From Timema cristinae (taxonomy: Eukaryota; Arthropoda; Insecta; Phasmatodea; Timematidae): DNA of 64,000 nt. The notes under the pieces are model-generated. The model had not been told where the DNA came from and made no database searches. It was given only the letters and a program-made list of their open reading frames with translations. A program made the translations under genes and the position numbers. Positions 1 through 10,595 of this stretch are shown here, one piece after another (position 1 is the stretch's first letter; each line of letters starts with the position of its first letter). Location of the stretch: positions 13,902,376 through 13,966,375 of the forward strand of contig JBCFYV010011135.1 in NCBI GenBank assembly GCA_039000515.1, in the 5' to 3' direction.

Positions 1-348
1 TTTTCCCCCAGGACACTCGGACGAAGGGGCAAGTGGCCCAATTTTCCACAAATTCCCTGAACATTTCTCTTTATCAGCGGAAATTCTGTCTGCGGTCACA
101 ACAAGAGGCAATGTGGTATTTAACAGCTTTTGTTTGGGTGAATCCGCGACAGTCAGGGTTTTCCAGTGGCCGGGATTCGAATCTCAACCGGATCTACTGG
201 GAAATGCCTATTCCTAAATTCTTTTCCGCTCAAGTATATACTTACAAAAATTATACTAGATATACTTATATACACGCATATAAATACCGTCTTAAGAGGC
301 AGTTGGCGCTTTAAAGAACAGTAGACCTCACTCCATCATTTCAAAAAA

Positions 349-384
349 GAATAATAATAATAATTATTATTATTATTATTATTC
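349..384. repeat. AAT/ATT microsatellite
   Basis: Short run of AAT triplets turning into ATT triplets, so it is a small inverted simple repeat. Nothing else is recognised between the window start and here except a SINE-B-like box-B fragment near 150-215 (GGGATTCGAATCTCAACCGG). Confidence 0.7.
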
Positions 385-500
385 AATTACTTTATTACTA
401 TAATCGTGAGTACAGTCTTAACATTTCTACTTGTCATCAAATTAAGACATAAAATAAACTAATACTATTTTAAATAGTATATTATATTAATTCATTGTCA

Positions 501-712
501 ACCTCGGTGGTTTTGGGGGTAGAGAGCTCGTCTCAGGGCAAAATGTCCACGGGTTCGAACCAAGCAGAGGTACGCGGATTTTTACTGAGAGAGAAAAATA
601 TCCGTTGCACAACTTCCTTTGGATTCATGTCGATTGATTGTGGCAAGTAATAGAAACTTGAAAGGTAATGTGTGAAAATATCATTCAAGCAAGGTTCATA
701 AGACCTTTCACA
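501..712 (+). mobile_element. SINE-E copy, tRNA-derived
   Basis: The 5' part resembles a tRNA gene: a CCTCGGTGG start, an A-box-like segment, and GGGTTCGAACC as B box near 554-564. A family-specific body follows (GTTGCACAACTTCC, then GAAAATATC). The same order occurs in reverse orientation at 2951-3165 and 26248-26480, which defines a dispersed family. No clear flanking duplication was found. The stretch 713-1312 shows nothing recognisable. Confidence 0.6.
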
Positions 713-1312
713 CGCGCTCTTAGAAATCCCTCTAGTATATGAGATTTAAACCAGATGGTGCAGGCAACACTAACCGGCCGAGAGCATCCCGGCTCCGGAT
801 GGATAGAAATCTCATCAAACCAACCTTTGTGTTGTTGACTTAAACATATTATATCGATAGATTCTTAACCGTGGATCACGCGGATTAAGACGTCAGTCTC
901 ACAATGTCAAAATCTACCAAAAAATATACCGCAAGTAATTGATGGAGTGCTTATTGTGTTAAATTCAAATCACTTGAGATTAGATAGTGAAAGAAAAATA
1001 ATTTGAGAGGCTGCCATAATGAAACGGATAACCATATTGTAAAACCCGGTTTACATACGTTTGGTTTACGTTAAAAGAAAGTTCCTATCAAATTTCGTTA
1101 AAATTGGTCCACGCACTTGGCAGTTATAGCAAAACAAACATCCAGACACCGGAAATACAAAATGCTAAACGGTCTAGTTGAAACAGAACCTCACTATACT
1201 CTGTTGATATGAATATTGTAATTTTAAATTTGATTTCTCTTTTTACCTGTACAGTTTAAATACTTTGCTAATATAGCACAAAAATTGTTATACAGCAGTT
1301 ATATTGTGATTA

Positions 1313-1460
1313 AGGCGGGATGGTAGTGATTGAAAGTTAAGGGACGTATTTAGGAAAATTTTATAGAAAAACATTTTTGGTAAAAATTAATCAAATATTT
1401 ATCCAGTAGAAACATAAAATTTAATTTTATTCTCATAAAGACATCGACAGTTGTCTGTGC
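1313..1460 (+). mobile_element. MITE-F, one arm only
   Basis: Starts AAGGCGGGATG and continues with the family's conserved arm (TCCAGTAGAAACATAAA, then TTTAATTTTATTC). The second inverted arm is missing, so this is a half copy. Compare the complete copies at 37509 and 45005. Confidence 0.55.
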
Positions 1461-1544
1461 TCTAAGGCCTTGAGTGAAGATACATATTTTGATATGTTAG
1501 TCCGTACATACGGGTGATATTTTCGTATATAATTCAGTACCAAA

Positions 1545-1740
1545 CCCGCTTTGGTGATCATATGTTACAATCCGCCAATCTCGCAGTACACTGAACTGCC
1601 AAACACAGGGAAATTGGTATTCAAATCCCGTTTGGGTGAAGGTTTTCCACTCCCCTACACACAAATGCAGATACACTTTATCTAATTTAATCCTTTCTCA
1701 TCCCTAACACAGTACTGTATATAACCTGAATAAAAAGGTT
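1545..1740 (+). mobile_element. SINE-B, old copy
   Basis: Degenerate tRNA-like head with a B-box-like TTCAAATCCCG, then the family body (GGTTTTCCACTCCCC, AAATGCAG, TTTCTCATCCCTAAC). Heavily diverged and no target duplication visible. Confidence 0.5.
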
Positions 1741-1984
1741 TATCTACTGAATTAAGTACTGAAACATCGACCCATGTTTTTGGAAGACTAGTTACATTTT
1801 TAGCGCGATCACTGGGCACTGACTGGTTGACCATTGAAGAAGAGTCATTGATCTGTCGGCCTTGACACGGTACAAAGCACGTGATCATTAGTCTCTCTGC
1901 GACATTAATGAGTGACAACTTGGGTGTTTGAGCGAAGATCGAATTAGTTTTTTAAACAATTTTTTTTTATATTTTTAAAATTGA

Positions 1985-2208
1985 AAAATGAAACCTGGAC
2001 ACGGGAATCAAACCCGAAACCTTTGGCTTGGTACGCAAATGTTCTAACCAATGAGCTATCCAGAATCATCCCGTGCCCATTGGCGTAGTAAGCCAAAGGT
2101 CCTTGGTTCGATTCTCATGTCACGGATTTATTTTTAAATTTACAGAATATTATAATTAGATGCAGCTATTACCGTAATCAGAAAATATAATAGATGTTTA
2201 ATCCACAT
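1985..2208. mobile_element. Head-to-head tRNA-like palindrome (family C)
   Basis: Two tRNA-like sequences face each other. The left one (minus) runs from GACACGGGAATCAAACCC to GAGCTATCCAG. The right one (plus) contains GTAAGCCAAAGG and GGTTCGATTCTC and ends at CACGG. Their central parts are inverted copies (CCTTTGGCTT versus AAGCCAAAGG). The right flank ends with TGTTTAATCCACAT, the reverse complement of the terminal motif seen at 32138-32423. This looks like a TIR element carrying tRNA-like cores; the assignment is inference. Confidence 0.45.
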
Positions 2209-2307
2209 ATTTGTGTGGTTGTGAAAGCATTTGTACCCTTGAATTTGTTTTTGAATGCTTTCGTGGCCTTTGGTTTCATGACGTATCCCAGACAACGAGT
2301 GTTGTAA

Positions 2308-2324
2308 TAATAATAATAGTAATA

Positions 2325-2366
<42 letters not shown>

Positions 2367-2610
2367 TTTAGCACCACGTCTTACTACCCGTTCGGGTTAT
2401 ACGCTTTAAGTACTAATTACGTTAATGGATTTAGGAATTGGGAAGGTTGAATTAGAGGAAGTGAACCCGCATTTGCGTGGAGGGAGAGGTGGAAAACCAT
2501 TTAGGAACCCCAGTTCCCCCAACCGAGATTCGAACCTCGATCTCCCCGTCCTCGGCAGTCGAGCTCAACACGAAACTAGCGCGTTAGCCAACTACGTCAC
2601 CGAGGTGGGT
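2308..2610 (-). mobile_element. SINE-B, full copy with target duplication
   Basis: On the minus strand: a tRNA-like head (GAGGTTCGAATCTCGG box B), a body with CGCAAATGCGGG, then the shared tail ATAACCCGAACGGGTAGTAA and a long TAA/TTA tract. A perfect 14-bp target-site duplication AACGAGTGTTGTAA flanks it at 2294-2307 and 2611-2624, so insertion by target-primed reverse transcription is well supported. Confidence 0.85.
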
Positions 2611-2950
2611 AACGAGTGTTGTAACTACAGCAAAAAGTCATTAGTTCCTTCAACGTAGCTCAAGTCCGAAAAAAATTTATTTCAAATCTGACGAGGTGGG
2701 CATAATCGGGGGAGATATGTAAAGATTGTAAGTTTTGGGAAATTTAGTAAGAAGAATGGTATATTTGGTTGCTCTTATTAAGTCGAAGGTTGGCATTACT
2801 TCTATCCAACTGGGGCTGTGCATGCACTAATCCCTTCTTTTGGTTAGTGTTGCATGCACCCTCTGGTAGATATTCCATATAATATGTAGAGAACTTCAGA
2901 AAGTGTGTTGATTTTTCGTTGCCTTCCAAACTGAATTTCTATTAGCAATA

Positions 2951-3165
2951 GTGAAAGAACCTACAAATTTTGTCGGGAAAGGTATTTTCACATATATTCC
3001 AGGCTTCTTTTACACGCCACAATCGACTTGGGACCAACGGCTTTACTGTTCCTCCGAAGAAAGTTGTGCTACGTATTTAAATTGCTTCGTAAAAATATGT
3101 TGAGCTCAGTGAGGCTCGAACTCATGAACTTCGAATGAGAGCGAACCTATTTCCTTTAACAACGC
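2951..3165 (-). mobile_element. SINE-E copy
   Basis: Reverse-strand copy of the family at 501-712: GGTATTTTCACATA, GCCACAATCGA, GAAAGTTGTGCTACG, then a degraded tRNA-like head with GAGGCTCGAACTCATGAAC. It abuts the next SINE-B. Confidence 0.55.
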
Positions 3166-3169
3166 GTTT

Positions 3170-3402
3170 CACTGTCCGTTTCGGACTATACGTATATATG
3201 CATTAATTACGCTAATGTGTTAAGGATGGAGGTTGAATTTAGAGGAAATGTACCCGCATTTACGTGGAAAAAGGGCGGAAAACCATTAGAAAACACTACC
3301 CTCGGGGCACTTGAACTGGATTCAAACCCAGTGCTCCCAATATTCAGTAGTCAGTATATTGCTATAGTGACGCCTTAGACCATGTGGTCATCGAAGTGGG
3401 TA
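3170..3402 (-). mobile_element. SINE-B, diverged copy
   Basis: The body motifs TTTAGAGGAAATGTACCCGC and TGGATTCAAACCCAG are clear, and the tRNA-like end CCTTAGACCATGTGGTCATC is preserved. The terminal hairpin is degraded (CCGTTTCGGACTATACG). It lies directly next to SINE-E. Confidence 0.6.
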
Positions 3403-3444
3403 TCAAAAGTCTTTGGTATTTAAAATACTTGGCACCAGTAATGG

Positions 3445-3640
3445 AAGCCCCAATCACACCATCTGTACTCGCTTCAGTGGTCAAACAGTCTTTTGTTAGA
3501 CTTGCCTGCTGATGATGGGGATGTAGGGGTTCGAATCCTAGCCGGGTTTACTAAGGGTGATTTTCCTAAATGTTTACCCAAGTTTCCATCTTGCAAATGA
3601 GAGTACTTTTCCTCAAAATTAATACCTTCCTGATACCTAT
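3445..3640 (+). mobile_element. SINE-B, old copy
   Basis: CTTCAGTGGTCAAACAGTC head, GGGGTTCGAATCCTAGCCGG box B, then TTTTCCTAAATG and a body ending near CTGATACCTATC. The 3' hairpin is missing. Confidence 0.55.
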
Positions 3641-3669
3641 CTCATGAACGTAATATACTGTATACCAAT

Positions 3670-3990
3670 ATACTATAAAGCCACACGGCTGACTCACTCA
3701 CTGACATTAATGTTTACCCACTTCCAGATGAGCTAGAAACTTGAAATTCGGCAACTTATAGCTTCTAGCCTGTAAACCTGAGGGAAACTTACAAAAAGAA
3801 TTAAAAATATATTTTCAAACCGCCCAAAAAATGCAAATTTGCGGAGCAACTTTAAAGTCGGTGCGGACCTTTCTTTGGAGGTCTCTTGTGGCTAAAAGGT
3901 AAGACCTATACATTAGTTTACATCCATTTGCAAAGAAAACTCACTGGGGGTTTGGGGCCGGAGCCCCCGACAAGCAACGCCACGCCCCTC
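3670..3990 (+). mobile_element. Unclassified dispersed repeat with GGCCGGAGCCCC end
   Basis: Begins ACTATAAAGCCACACGGCTG and ACTCACTCACTGACA, and ends with GGGGTTTGGGGCCGGAGCCC. That start and that GC-rich palindromic end recur in many invertebrate genomes as parts of non-autonomous elements (from memory). No coding potential. Class undetermined. Confidence 0.35.
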
Positions 3991-5395
3991 CCCCCTGTCC
4001 TACCAACGTGGGCCTAAATCATGATTGACAGGATGTGCTGTGGACGAGGATACGGGAGGATGAGTGAATATTTGATTTTGTGGGTTCGTGATTGACGTTA
4101 GACTTGGGTTCTATGGTTTTTATTAGTCCTACTAGGTCTATTAGGGGTTGGTAAATTAAGCTTGTTATGTTTAAAACTGACTTCCACTGGCTCTACACCT
4201 CCAAATTCACTATCATCGCCTCATCTCATGGCTGGTACGTGTATACGGCATTCACGATAGGGTTTTACCTGGATGACAGTTAGAAAATCATATGTTTAGG
4301 TTTTGGGTTGCCAACACTTGTAAAAGATCACAGTTTTGTTATAAATGTAAATATCTTTAATTACCTTTTATATATTACATTTAAAATAACGTAAACTTAA
4401 GTTTTCTCATACTATTTCATTATTTAAAATAATTTCTTGTTATCCAACTCGAAACAATATTTCAAACATAATTAAAAGTACTTATTTTTCGTTTCGGAAC
4501 GTTACTAATTTCGTGTAATATAGTGCACACATCAATATATTTTAATACAGGCATCGTATTTACTTGGAAAGGGGAAAATTGCTGTCATCTTTTTACATAC
4601 AATAAATGATTTTATGATTATTTTATCGTATTTTGAAATATTTAACTGAATAAAATATTTTCATCAACTGCGTGTCTGCATCATTGTAAAAAAACTTGTT
4701 TACCGCCATGTTCAATCACATGGTTTAGATTCGTCAGTAGCCATCTTGAAGCTATGTTCGTTAGAAGTGTTTGTGAAAGTGGTGTTAATATTTGTTTAAG
4801 GGGAATAAAACGATGGATAAACTTTGTGTTCGTCCTCAAATAAATACATAAATAATATTGGCCTAAATTACTGTGGTTAACTATCACATTAATATATTAC
4901 CATCTGTTTTCATTACAGTAATCCAAAGTGATAGATGTCAGCTGTTGGCGTAGTGATAAATTTGGGATTACTTCTAGTAACATTTCGAGCCGTCATCCAG
5001 GTAAACTTAGCTCGTGAATGACTTATAGACAACCTCCTGTGTAACGCTCTGTGCAGCCAATAGTCTACACACAGACGACCGAATTGTATGTCGTCTCTCG
5101 CCCGGTCAATAATGTCGTACAAAAAAAAAAGTTTCAGTGAGTTTTTGTTGAGCATTTGGCCAGAAATAAATACAACTAACTTCATGCGGAGTTGTGACCA
5201 TGTTTGGAAGGAAGAATATAATGGCAGTCTAATGGCTGGGTTGGGCTTTGTTGGGTGGGAGTCATTTGCATCGGCATTTCATCTTTTTTTTAGGAGTGGC
5301 GTAACCTTTGTGGCTGAGGAGTTCACAGCACAGCGCTCTCTGTCATGGGCAAGGCTCTAGATGAGCAAGACCACACACAGGATTAGAAGGATCCC
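3991..5395. other. No recognisable feature
   Basis: AT-rich sequence with only short open frames (for example 5088-5360 plus, about 90 codons) that show no motif and no similarity I recognise. Nothing supported here. Confidence 0.5.
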
Positions 5396-5712
5396 CTTAA
5401 GGGGGGAAGCGAGAAAAGAGGTTTTTGCAGAGGTTTTTTTTTATCGAAAAACTTTTTTTGGACAAAATAAATATAATATTTCTCCGGTAGAAACATGAAG
5501 TTTAATTTTCTTTACGTGGTGACATCAACGGAGAAAATGTTGTCATTAAATTCCAGAACACCTTTGACAAATATTTAACAACTGTTGATATCAACATGTG
5601 AAGAAAATTAAATTCTATGTTTCTACTGAAACAATGTTTTATTTATTTTGGCCAAAAAAAATGTTTCGCCATTAAAACTGAAAAAAAAAACTGGTTTTTC
5701 CTTGAGTTCTTT
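5396..5712. mobile_element. MITE-F, near-complete copy
   Basis: Palindromic element. The left arm reads AAGGGGGGAAGCGAGAAAAG, then TCCGGTAGAAACATGAAG, and the right arm is its inverted counterpart (CAACTGTTGATATCAACATG, then TATGTTTCTACTGAAAC). It is internally shortened relative to the copy at 37509. Confidence 0.65.
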
Positions 5713-5821
5713 TCCATTACACCTAAACAGGATGTAACAAATTCAATTAACACTCCCTTATATACAGTCTCAGCAATACCAAAATTAAAGTTTAGTAAAA
5801 TATCTTTAACCAGGACACGAT

Positions 5822-6148
5822 CAGTGCGTATAACCCGAACGGGTAGTAAGACGTGGTGATAATAATAATAATAATAATAATAATAGTAATAATAATTCGC
5901 ACTTACGCTAATGTGTAAATGGTAGGGTGATTGTGAGATGAAATGGAGGACCTATAGTTTAACGTGGAATCCGAACCACGGTGGAGGCCTGGCATGCCAC
6001 ACATTCACAAGTTGTGATTAATACACTTCTTGTCAGAGGTGAAGGAAGGGTTTGGCAATCAGATAAATCTGTGCCGGGACCGAGGATTGAACCCCGGACC
6101 CCAGCACAGAAGTCCGACACTTTACCCCTAGACCACCAGGTCATTAAC

Positions 6149-6152
<4 letters not shown>
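5822..6152 (-). mobile_element. SINE-A with its 3' tail inverted
   Basis: From about 5897 onward this is an ordinary minus-strand SINE-A ending in CTAGACCACCAGGTCA. The outermost part, 5822-5895, is reversed: it reads GCGTATAACCCGAACGGG and then TAA repeats on the plus strand, where other minus copies have TTA repeats followed by ACCCGTTCGGGTTATACGC. The tail alone has therefore been flipped, or an independent 5'-truncated copy landed at the tail. Confidence 0.7.
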
Positions 6153-6180
<28 letters not shown>

Positions 6181-6241
6181 ATGATTGATTACTAGTTTAT
6201 CACAATCTAAGAACTAATATATATTTACACTTGGTACCACA

Positions 6242-6522
6242 CTTAAGGTGGAATGTAGGGGACGCGAGAAAAGGCCACTGTTTTTGCAGTTTTTTATGGC
6301 ATATTTTTTATTGAATAACTGTCAAGGGTGTTCTGGAATTTAATGACTAAGCTTTACAAATGAAGAGAAAAAGTTATCAACTAATGCCACTATGCTCATG
6401 ACAGATTATTCAACAACTGTTGATATCAGTATATGAATAGAATTAAACTCTATGTTTCAACTGGAGCAATATTTTTTTTTATTTTGGACAAAAAAATGTT
6501 TTGCCATAAACTAAACAACTTG
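6242..6522. mobile_element. MITE-F copy
   Basis: AAGGTGGAATGTAGGGGACG start, GTTTTTGCAG, then the inverted second arm CAACAACTGTTGATATCAG and TATGTTTCAACTGGAGC. Part of the first arm is deleted. The order of the internal segment is inverted relative to other copies (ATGCTCATGACAG instead of CTGTCATGAGCAT). Confidence 0.65.
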
Positions 6523-6663
6523 GCTGGTATTCGAACTGGCAAAGCTGACCTTTTACCTCTTCATGGAGCTTAAGATTTACTAAAGTAGCTTATATTTTAA
6601 ACAACTAACATCTAAAACATTTTAGAAAACATTCTAATTAATCTTTCGTAAGGAGTGAACGAA

Positions 6664-7817
6664 TATAATATAAGTCAAGACTTAGATATTATATTTTATA
6701 ATTTATGAAAGTATGGTTCAAATTAGATCATTGATAAATGAACTATTGCGTATAGTTGACATTATAATTGATCTATACTTTTTGTTCTATAGATTCCATT
6801 CCTCTTTTCACTTAATTTTACGTTTGTTTCAACCTTCATTCTTTAGCAAGTATTTAATTTCAATTTTTGTTTTATGAATATTGTACGTTGTTCCTAGTAC
6901 CGAAATATGTCGGCTGAATTCCAGTGATTTCCAGCACATACTGGAACACCGAAAGGAGTACATAAGATAAGACTTAGATAATTATCAAACTAAATTAAAC
7001 CTTTATGGAAACTTCTTGAATACTGGAATGTTACAATTCAAACCACTCATAAATTTTGTATAACTTATTTTAAATTGTTGTTTTAAATTGTCCCAAAGTT
7101 TAACTTCTTTCATAACTAGTTCGTTACTGTTATAATTGTTTAAATTTTACTTTCATTTAAAAATATTGTAATTAATATTACATTATATCATGTTATTAGT
7201 TCATTCTTATTCGACTGGTATTACATATTATGTTTAACTTTATAAACTAGTTCGTTACTTTTATAATTGTTTGACTTTTAATTTCATTTTAATTAAGTGG
7301 TCAATTAATTGTGTATTATGTCATGTTATCAGCGTGTACTTATTTGACTCATATTACAGCACTCGTTGTAAATGTAAATAGTTAATACCAAAGTATGCTA
7401 ACGTCCTGTAAGGGTTAATCATAACGTCAATCATAACCCTATAGTTCATTTATCAATTATCTAATATGAACCATACTTTCATCTATACTTATAAAATAAC
7501 ACCGACCGACCGACCGACTGATAAAATTTTGTATTTCGGTTATTGACGTAAAACAAATAAATACGTGTTTCAGGAATTTTGGAAATTTTATTTAATAAGG
7601 GATGAAAAAGGGGGTGAAAGTTTGTATCGGACTTGCATTATTTTTGATCTGAGGTCAAGTTAAGGTCATCAACGTAACGTAATATTTTAAATTAATCTGT
7701 AAATACATATGTATATTTTCGTATTTGTATATAATCAACTTCCACGCGAGCAAAGCCGCGGGCAACAGCTATATAGTTGATTATAAAATATAATATCTAA
7801 GTCTTGACTTATATTAT
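6664..7817. mobile_element. Inverted-repeat element, right arm interrupted
   Basis: The left arm, about 6664-6790, contains TAAGTCAAGACTTAGATAT and GAAAGTATGGTTCAAATTAG. Its inverse appears on the right in two pieces, 7424-7490 (CTAATATGAACCATACTTTC) and 7777-7817 (ATATCTAAGTCTTGACTTA), split by an insertion at 7499-7780. No open frame between the arms resembles a transposase. Confidence 0.6.
7499..7780 (+). mobile_element. Short insertion with 10-bp target duplication
   Basis: Starts AACACCGACCGACCGACCG and ends GCAAAGCCGCGGGCAACAGC. The exact direct repeat TTATAAAATA lies at 7489-7498 and 7781-7790, and the insert splits the arm of the surrounding inverted repeat. The CCGCGGGCAA end is one I associate with short non-autonomous elements in arthropods. 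Class not determined. Confidence 0.6.
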
Positions 7818-7835
7818 AACTAACATCTACTTATA

Positions 7836-8213
7836 GGTGGAAGAAAGTAACGCTATACAATTAAGTATATAATAAAGGCGAAGTTTGGGAGATGAACGAA
7901 TATAATTCACGGAAATCAGACATGTCTGAATCATATGCGAAAGAAGTGAAAAATTACAGCTGTACACGGGAATCGAAACCGGGAATTTTAGGTTAGCGAG
8001 CTAATGCTCTACCACTAAACTATTCAGGCATCGTCTCTCGATCAGGGTCATTCTTCACTCATATTTCAGGACAGAGGTATGTAATGGACGTGTGTATATC
8101 ATATTCGAATATGATTCTGTTACTGTTACGGCTAGTTTCCGTAATTATATTCATTAATCCCCAAAATATTCGCCTTTCATAGCTACTTAATTTTATAGCC
8201 TTACTTTCTTCCA
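7836..8213. mobile_element. TIR element with tRNA-like core (family C)
   Basis: Inverted ends of at least 55 bp: GGTGGAAGAAAGTAACGCTA on the left and the inverse of TTGGAAGAAAGTAAGGCTAT on the right, extending inward through AAAGGCGAA and GAATATAATT. At the centre (7958-8030, minus) is a tRNA-like sequence with ACACGGGAATCGAAACCGGG as box B and AATGCTCTACCACTAAACTA as the D-arm region. About 378 bp, no coding frame. Confidence 0.6.
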
Positions 8214-8696
8214 ACTTGGTTCACTTGTACTGTAAAATGTATTTGTATCGGCAACATACACGCACACAAGACCGTAGCCAGGGGGGAATTTTGGTGGTTC
8301 AAACCCCCCTACCCCCCTCGAAATTTTATGAACAAAATATATCTGGCTTTATTTATGGTTCAAACAATACCAAAATTAAGATACAAGGCCAAATTAAGGG
8401 ACTGTGTTTCCATAAAAAAAACACTTCAGATAGCTTCTAGAATTGTTTATCATTTAAAATTGTTTCTAGCTTCAGGCAATTGGGGGATGTGCCCACCAAA
8501 CCCCCACCCAGTCGCCAATCTGTGGCATCAATGATAACTCTTAAGCCTAGTACGCACTAGGAAGCAATTCCCCGTAAAACATTGCTACTTTAGCAAACAG
8601 TTTGAAAACAAATAGTCGGGTTTTTCAAGAAGGAAATATGTTTCTTATCCTCGATTTCAAATGGGTTATAAGAAACAATGTCTCCGTGTATGGACG

Positions 8697-9395
8697 TGTC
8701 TGTCAACATTCCCGGCAACAAACCACGTGGACCAGTTTGTTTGTGCTGTTCAAAGAGATTACATCAGTTCATGGTTTATCATTTGTCGTGTCTGCCAACA
8801 TTCCCGGCAACAAACCACGTGGACCAGTTTGTTTGTGCTGTTCAAAGAGATTACATCAGTTCATGGTTTATCATTTGTCGTGTCTGCCAACATTCCCGGC
8901 AACAAACCACGTGGACCAGTTTGTTTGTGCTGTTCAAAGAGATTACATCAGTTCTTGGTTTATCATTTGTCGTGTCTGCCAACATTCCCGGCAACAAACC
9001 ACGTGGACCAGTTTGTTTGTGCTGTTCAAAGAGATTACATCAGTTCATGGTTTATCATTTGTCGTGTCTGCCAACATTCCCGGCAACAAACCACGTGGAC
9101 CAGTTTGTTTGTGCTGTTCAAAGAGATTACATCAGTTCTTGGTTTATCATTTGTCGTGTCTGTCAACATTCCCGGCAACTAACCATGTGGACCAGTTTGT
9201 TTGTGCTGTTCAAAGAGATTACATCAGTTCTTGGTTTATCATTTGTCGTGTCTGTCAACATTCCCGGCAACTAACCATGTGGACCAGTTTGTTTGTGCTG
9301 TTCAAAGAGATTACATCAGTTCTTGGTTTATCATTTGTCGTGTCTGTCAACATTCCCGGCAACAAACCACGTGGACCAGTTTGTTTGTGCTGTTA
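8697..9395. repeat. 92-bp minisatellite, about 7.6 copies
   Basis: CATTCCCGG recurs at 8707, 8799, 8891, 8983, 9075, 9167, 9259 and 9351, exactly 92 bp apart with no length change. Variants are single-base only (GTTCATGG/GTTCTTGG, CTGCCAAC/CTGTCAAC, AAACCACG/TAACCATG). Because 92 leaves remainder 2 on division by 3, every forward frame passes through all phases of the unit, and all three are open over much of the array. This explains the overlapping open frames here without invoking a gene. Confidence 0.95.
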
Positions 9396-9764
9396 AAAGA
9401 GAGATATTTCACACAAACACATTGTTGTGAGATGTGACGTGACATCCATGGACTATAAAAATCGCGTGAGAGCCCGCAAACGATCTATACCAACCGAGTA
9501 GCTCCTCAACTGTCCTCACGAGGATGAATTGACCCCGTTCCAGACCCACTGCTTCACGGAAAAATTCTGAAAGCGCCAGAGATCGATCCCGGGACATTTG
9601 AATCTGTGTTTTTCTATCAAAGTGTTATTAATTTGCTGAATTCTAGTATTGTACAACCCAGTGACTCTCAAACCCTATTTCGCAGTCGAAGTCATAGTGA
9701 ATAACTACATATTCTGTGAAATAGCTGTTTTTTATAGCTTAATAAAGAAGTGAGTGGGAAATTA

Positions 9765-9840
9765 TCCACCCTCAGTACATACAGCCGGTATTCGAGTCTT
9801 GACCTCCCCGTCACCAACAAACCAGACAAGACAAGCTTGA
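9765..9840 (-). mobile_element. SINE-B fragment
   Basis: TATCCACCCTCAGTACATAC followed by CCGGTATTCGAGTCTTGACC and CTCCCCGTCACC matches the head-proximal part of SINE-B on the minus strand. Truncated at both ends. Confidence 0.45.
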
Positions 9841-10034
9841 TGTTTAGTTCGTGTGCCCATTAATGGGAGTTGAATATTATTGCTGATAAGTGTGTCTAAC
9901 TAAGACATCCCGTGACTAATCTACATACGATTATTTGGCAACTGATTATTTTGTTACTAACTGCATCTCCCACACGAAAAAAAAATATTAGTGTTGAAAT
10001 ATTTAAAAAGGAAAATTCTTCATTTATTTAATGT

Positions 10035-10235
10035 CACTCTCGCATTAGACTAGAATGACAATGTTGGGGAGATGGGGTTTCGAATCCCAATTGGATGTAA
10101 TGAGGGTGGTTTTTCATGAATAGTTTTCCACTCCCTTGCAAATCTTGGGGCTTTTCTTCTAAAATTATACCCTAGAAAATTAGCATAATTAGTAAATATA
10201 CGTATAAACCGGATGGGTAGTAAGAGTCGGTAGCA
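10035..10235 (+). mobile_element. SINE-B copy
   Basis: GATGGGGTTTCGAATCCCAA box B, GGGTGGTTTTTCATGAATAG, TTTTCCACTCCCTTGCAAAT body, and a tail ATAAACCGGATGGGTAGTAA that keeps the hairpin with mutations. No TAA tract or target duplication is obvious. Confidence 0.6.
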
Positions 10236-10595
10236 AAATAGACATATACGTAGGTTATAGTAGTACTAGAAAAATAGAAACAAAACTTAGACTATATTCT
10301 TTAAAACTGAAATAACATTTGGTTTCAACTCGAGAAAAACTTATCAATAGCTGTAATGTGAGTGGTCTGTCAAAGAGACCGCCGCTCTTATTCACTTCTC
10401 CCCTCCCTTGTGTACTCCTGTCCAACAAGTTGTGTTTCTTCTGTTCAACACACTGCCTCCCCTCCTCGCTTCCCCACCCTACCCATGATGGACGTGAGTT
10501 CGGTCAGCCAACACCCGGTAGCAGCACAAGTTGGGCCCAGATATAGATTCTAATTTAACTAGTATCCTAAGTTTTTATGTTATGACTACAAGATT

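Noticed and set aside
5088..5360. 90-codon open frame
   Set aside because: No recognised motif, no splice or start context stronger than chance, and an equally long frame on the opposite strand.
8602..9396. Overlapping open frames of 173-264 codons
   Set aside because: All are products of the 92-bp tandem repeat; the frames interconvert with each unit.
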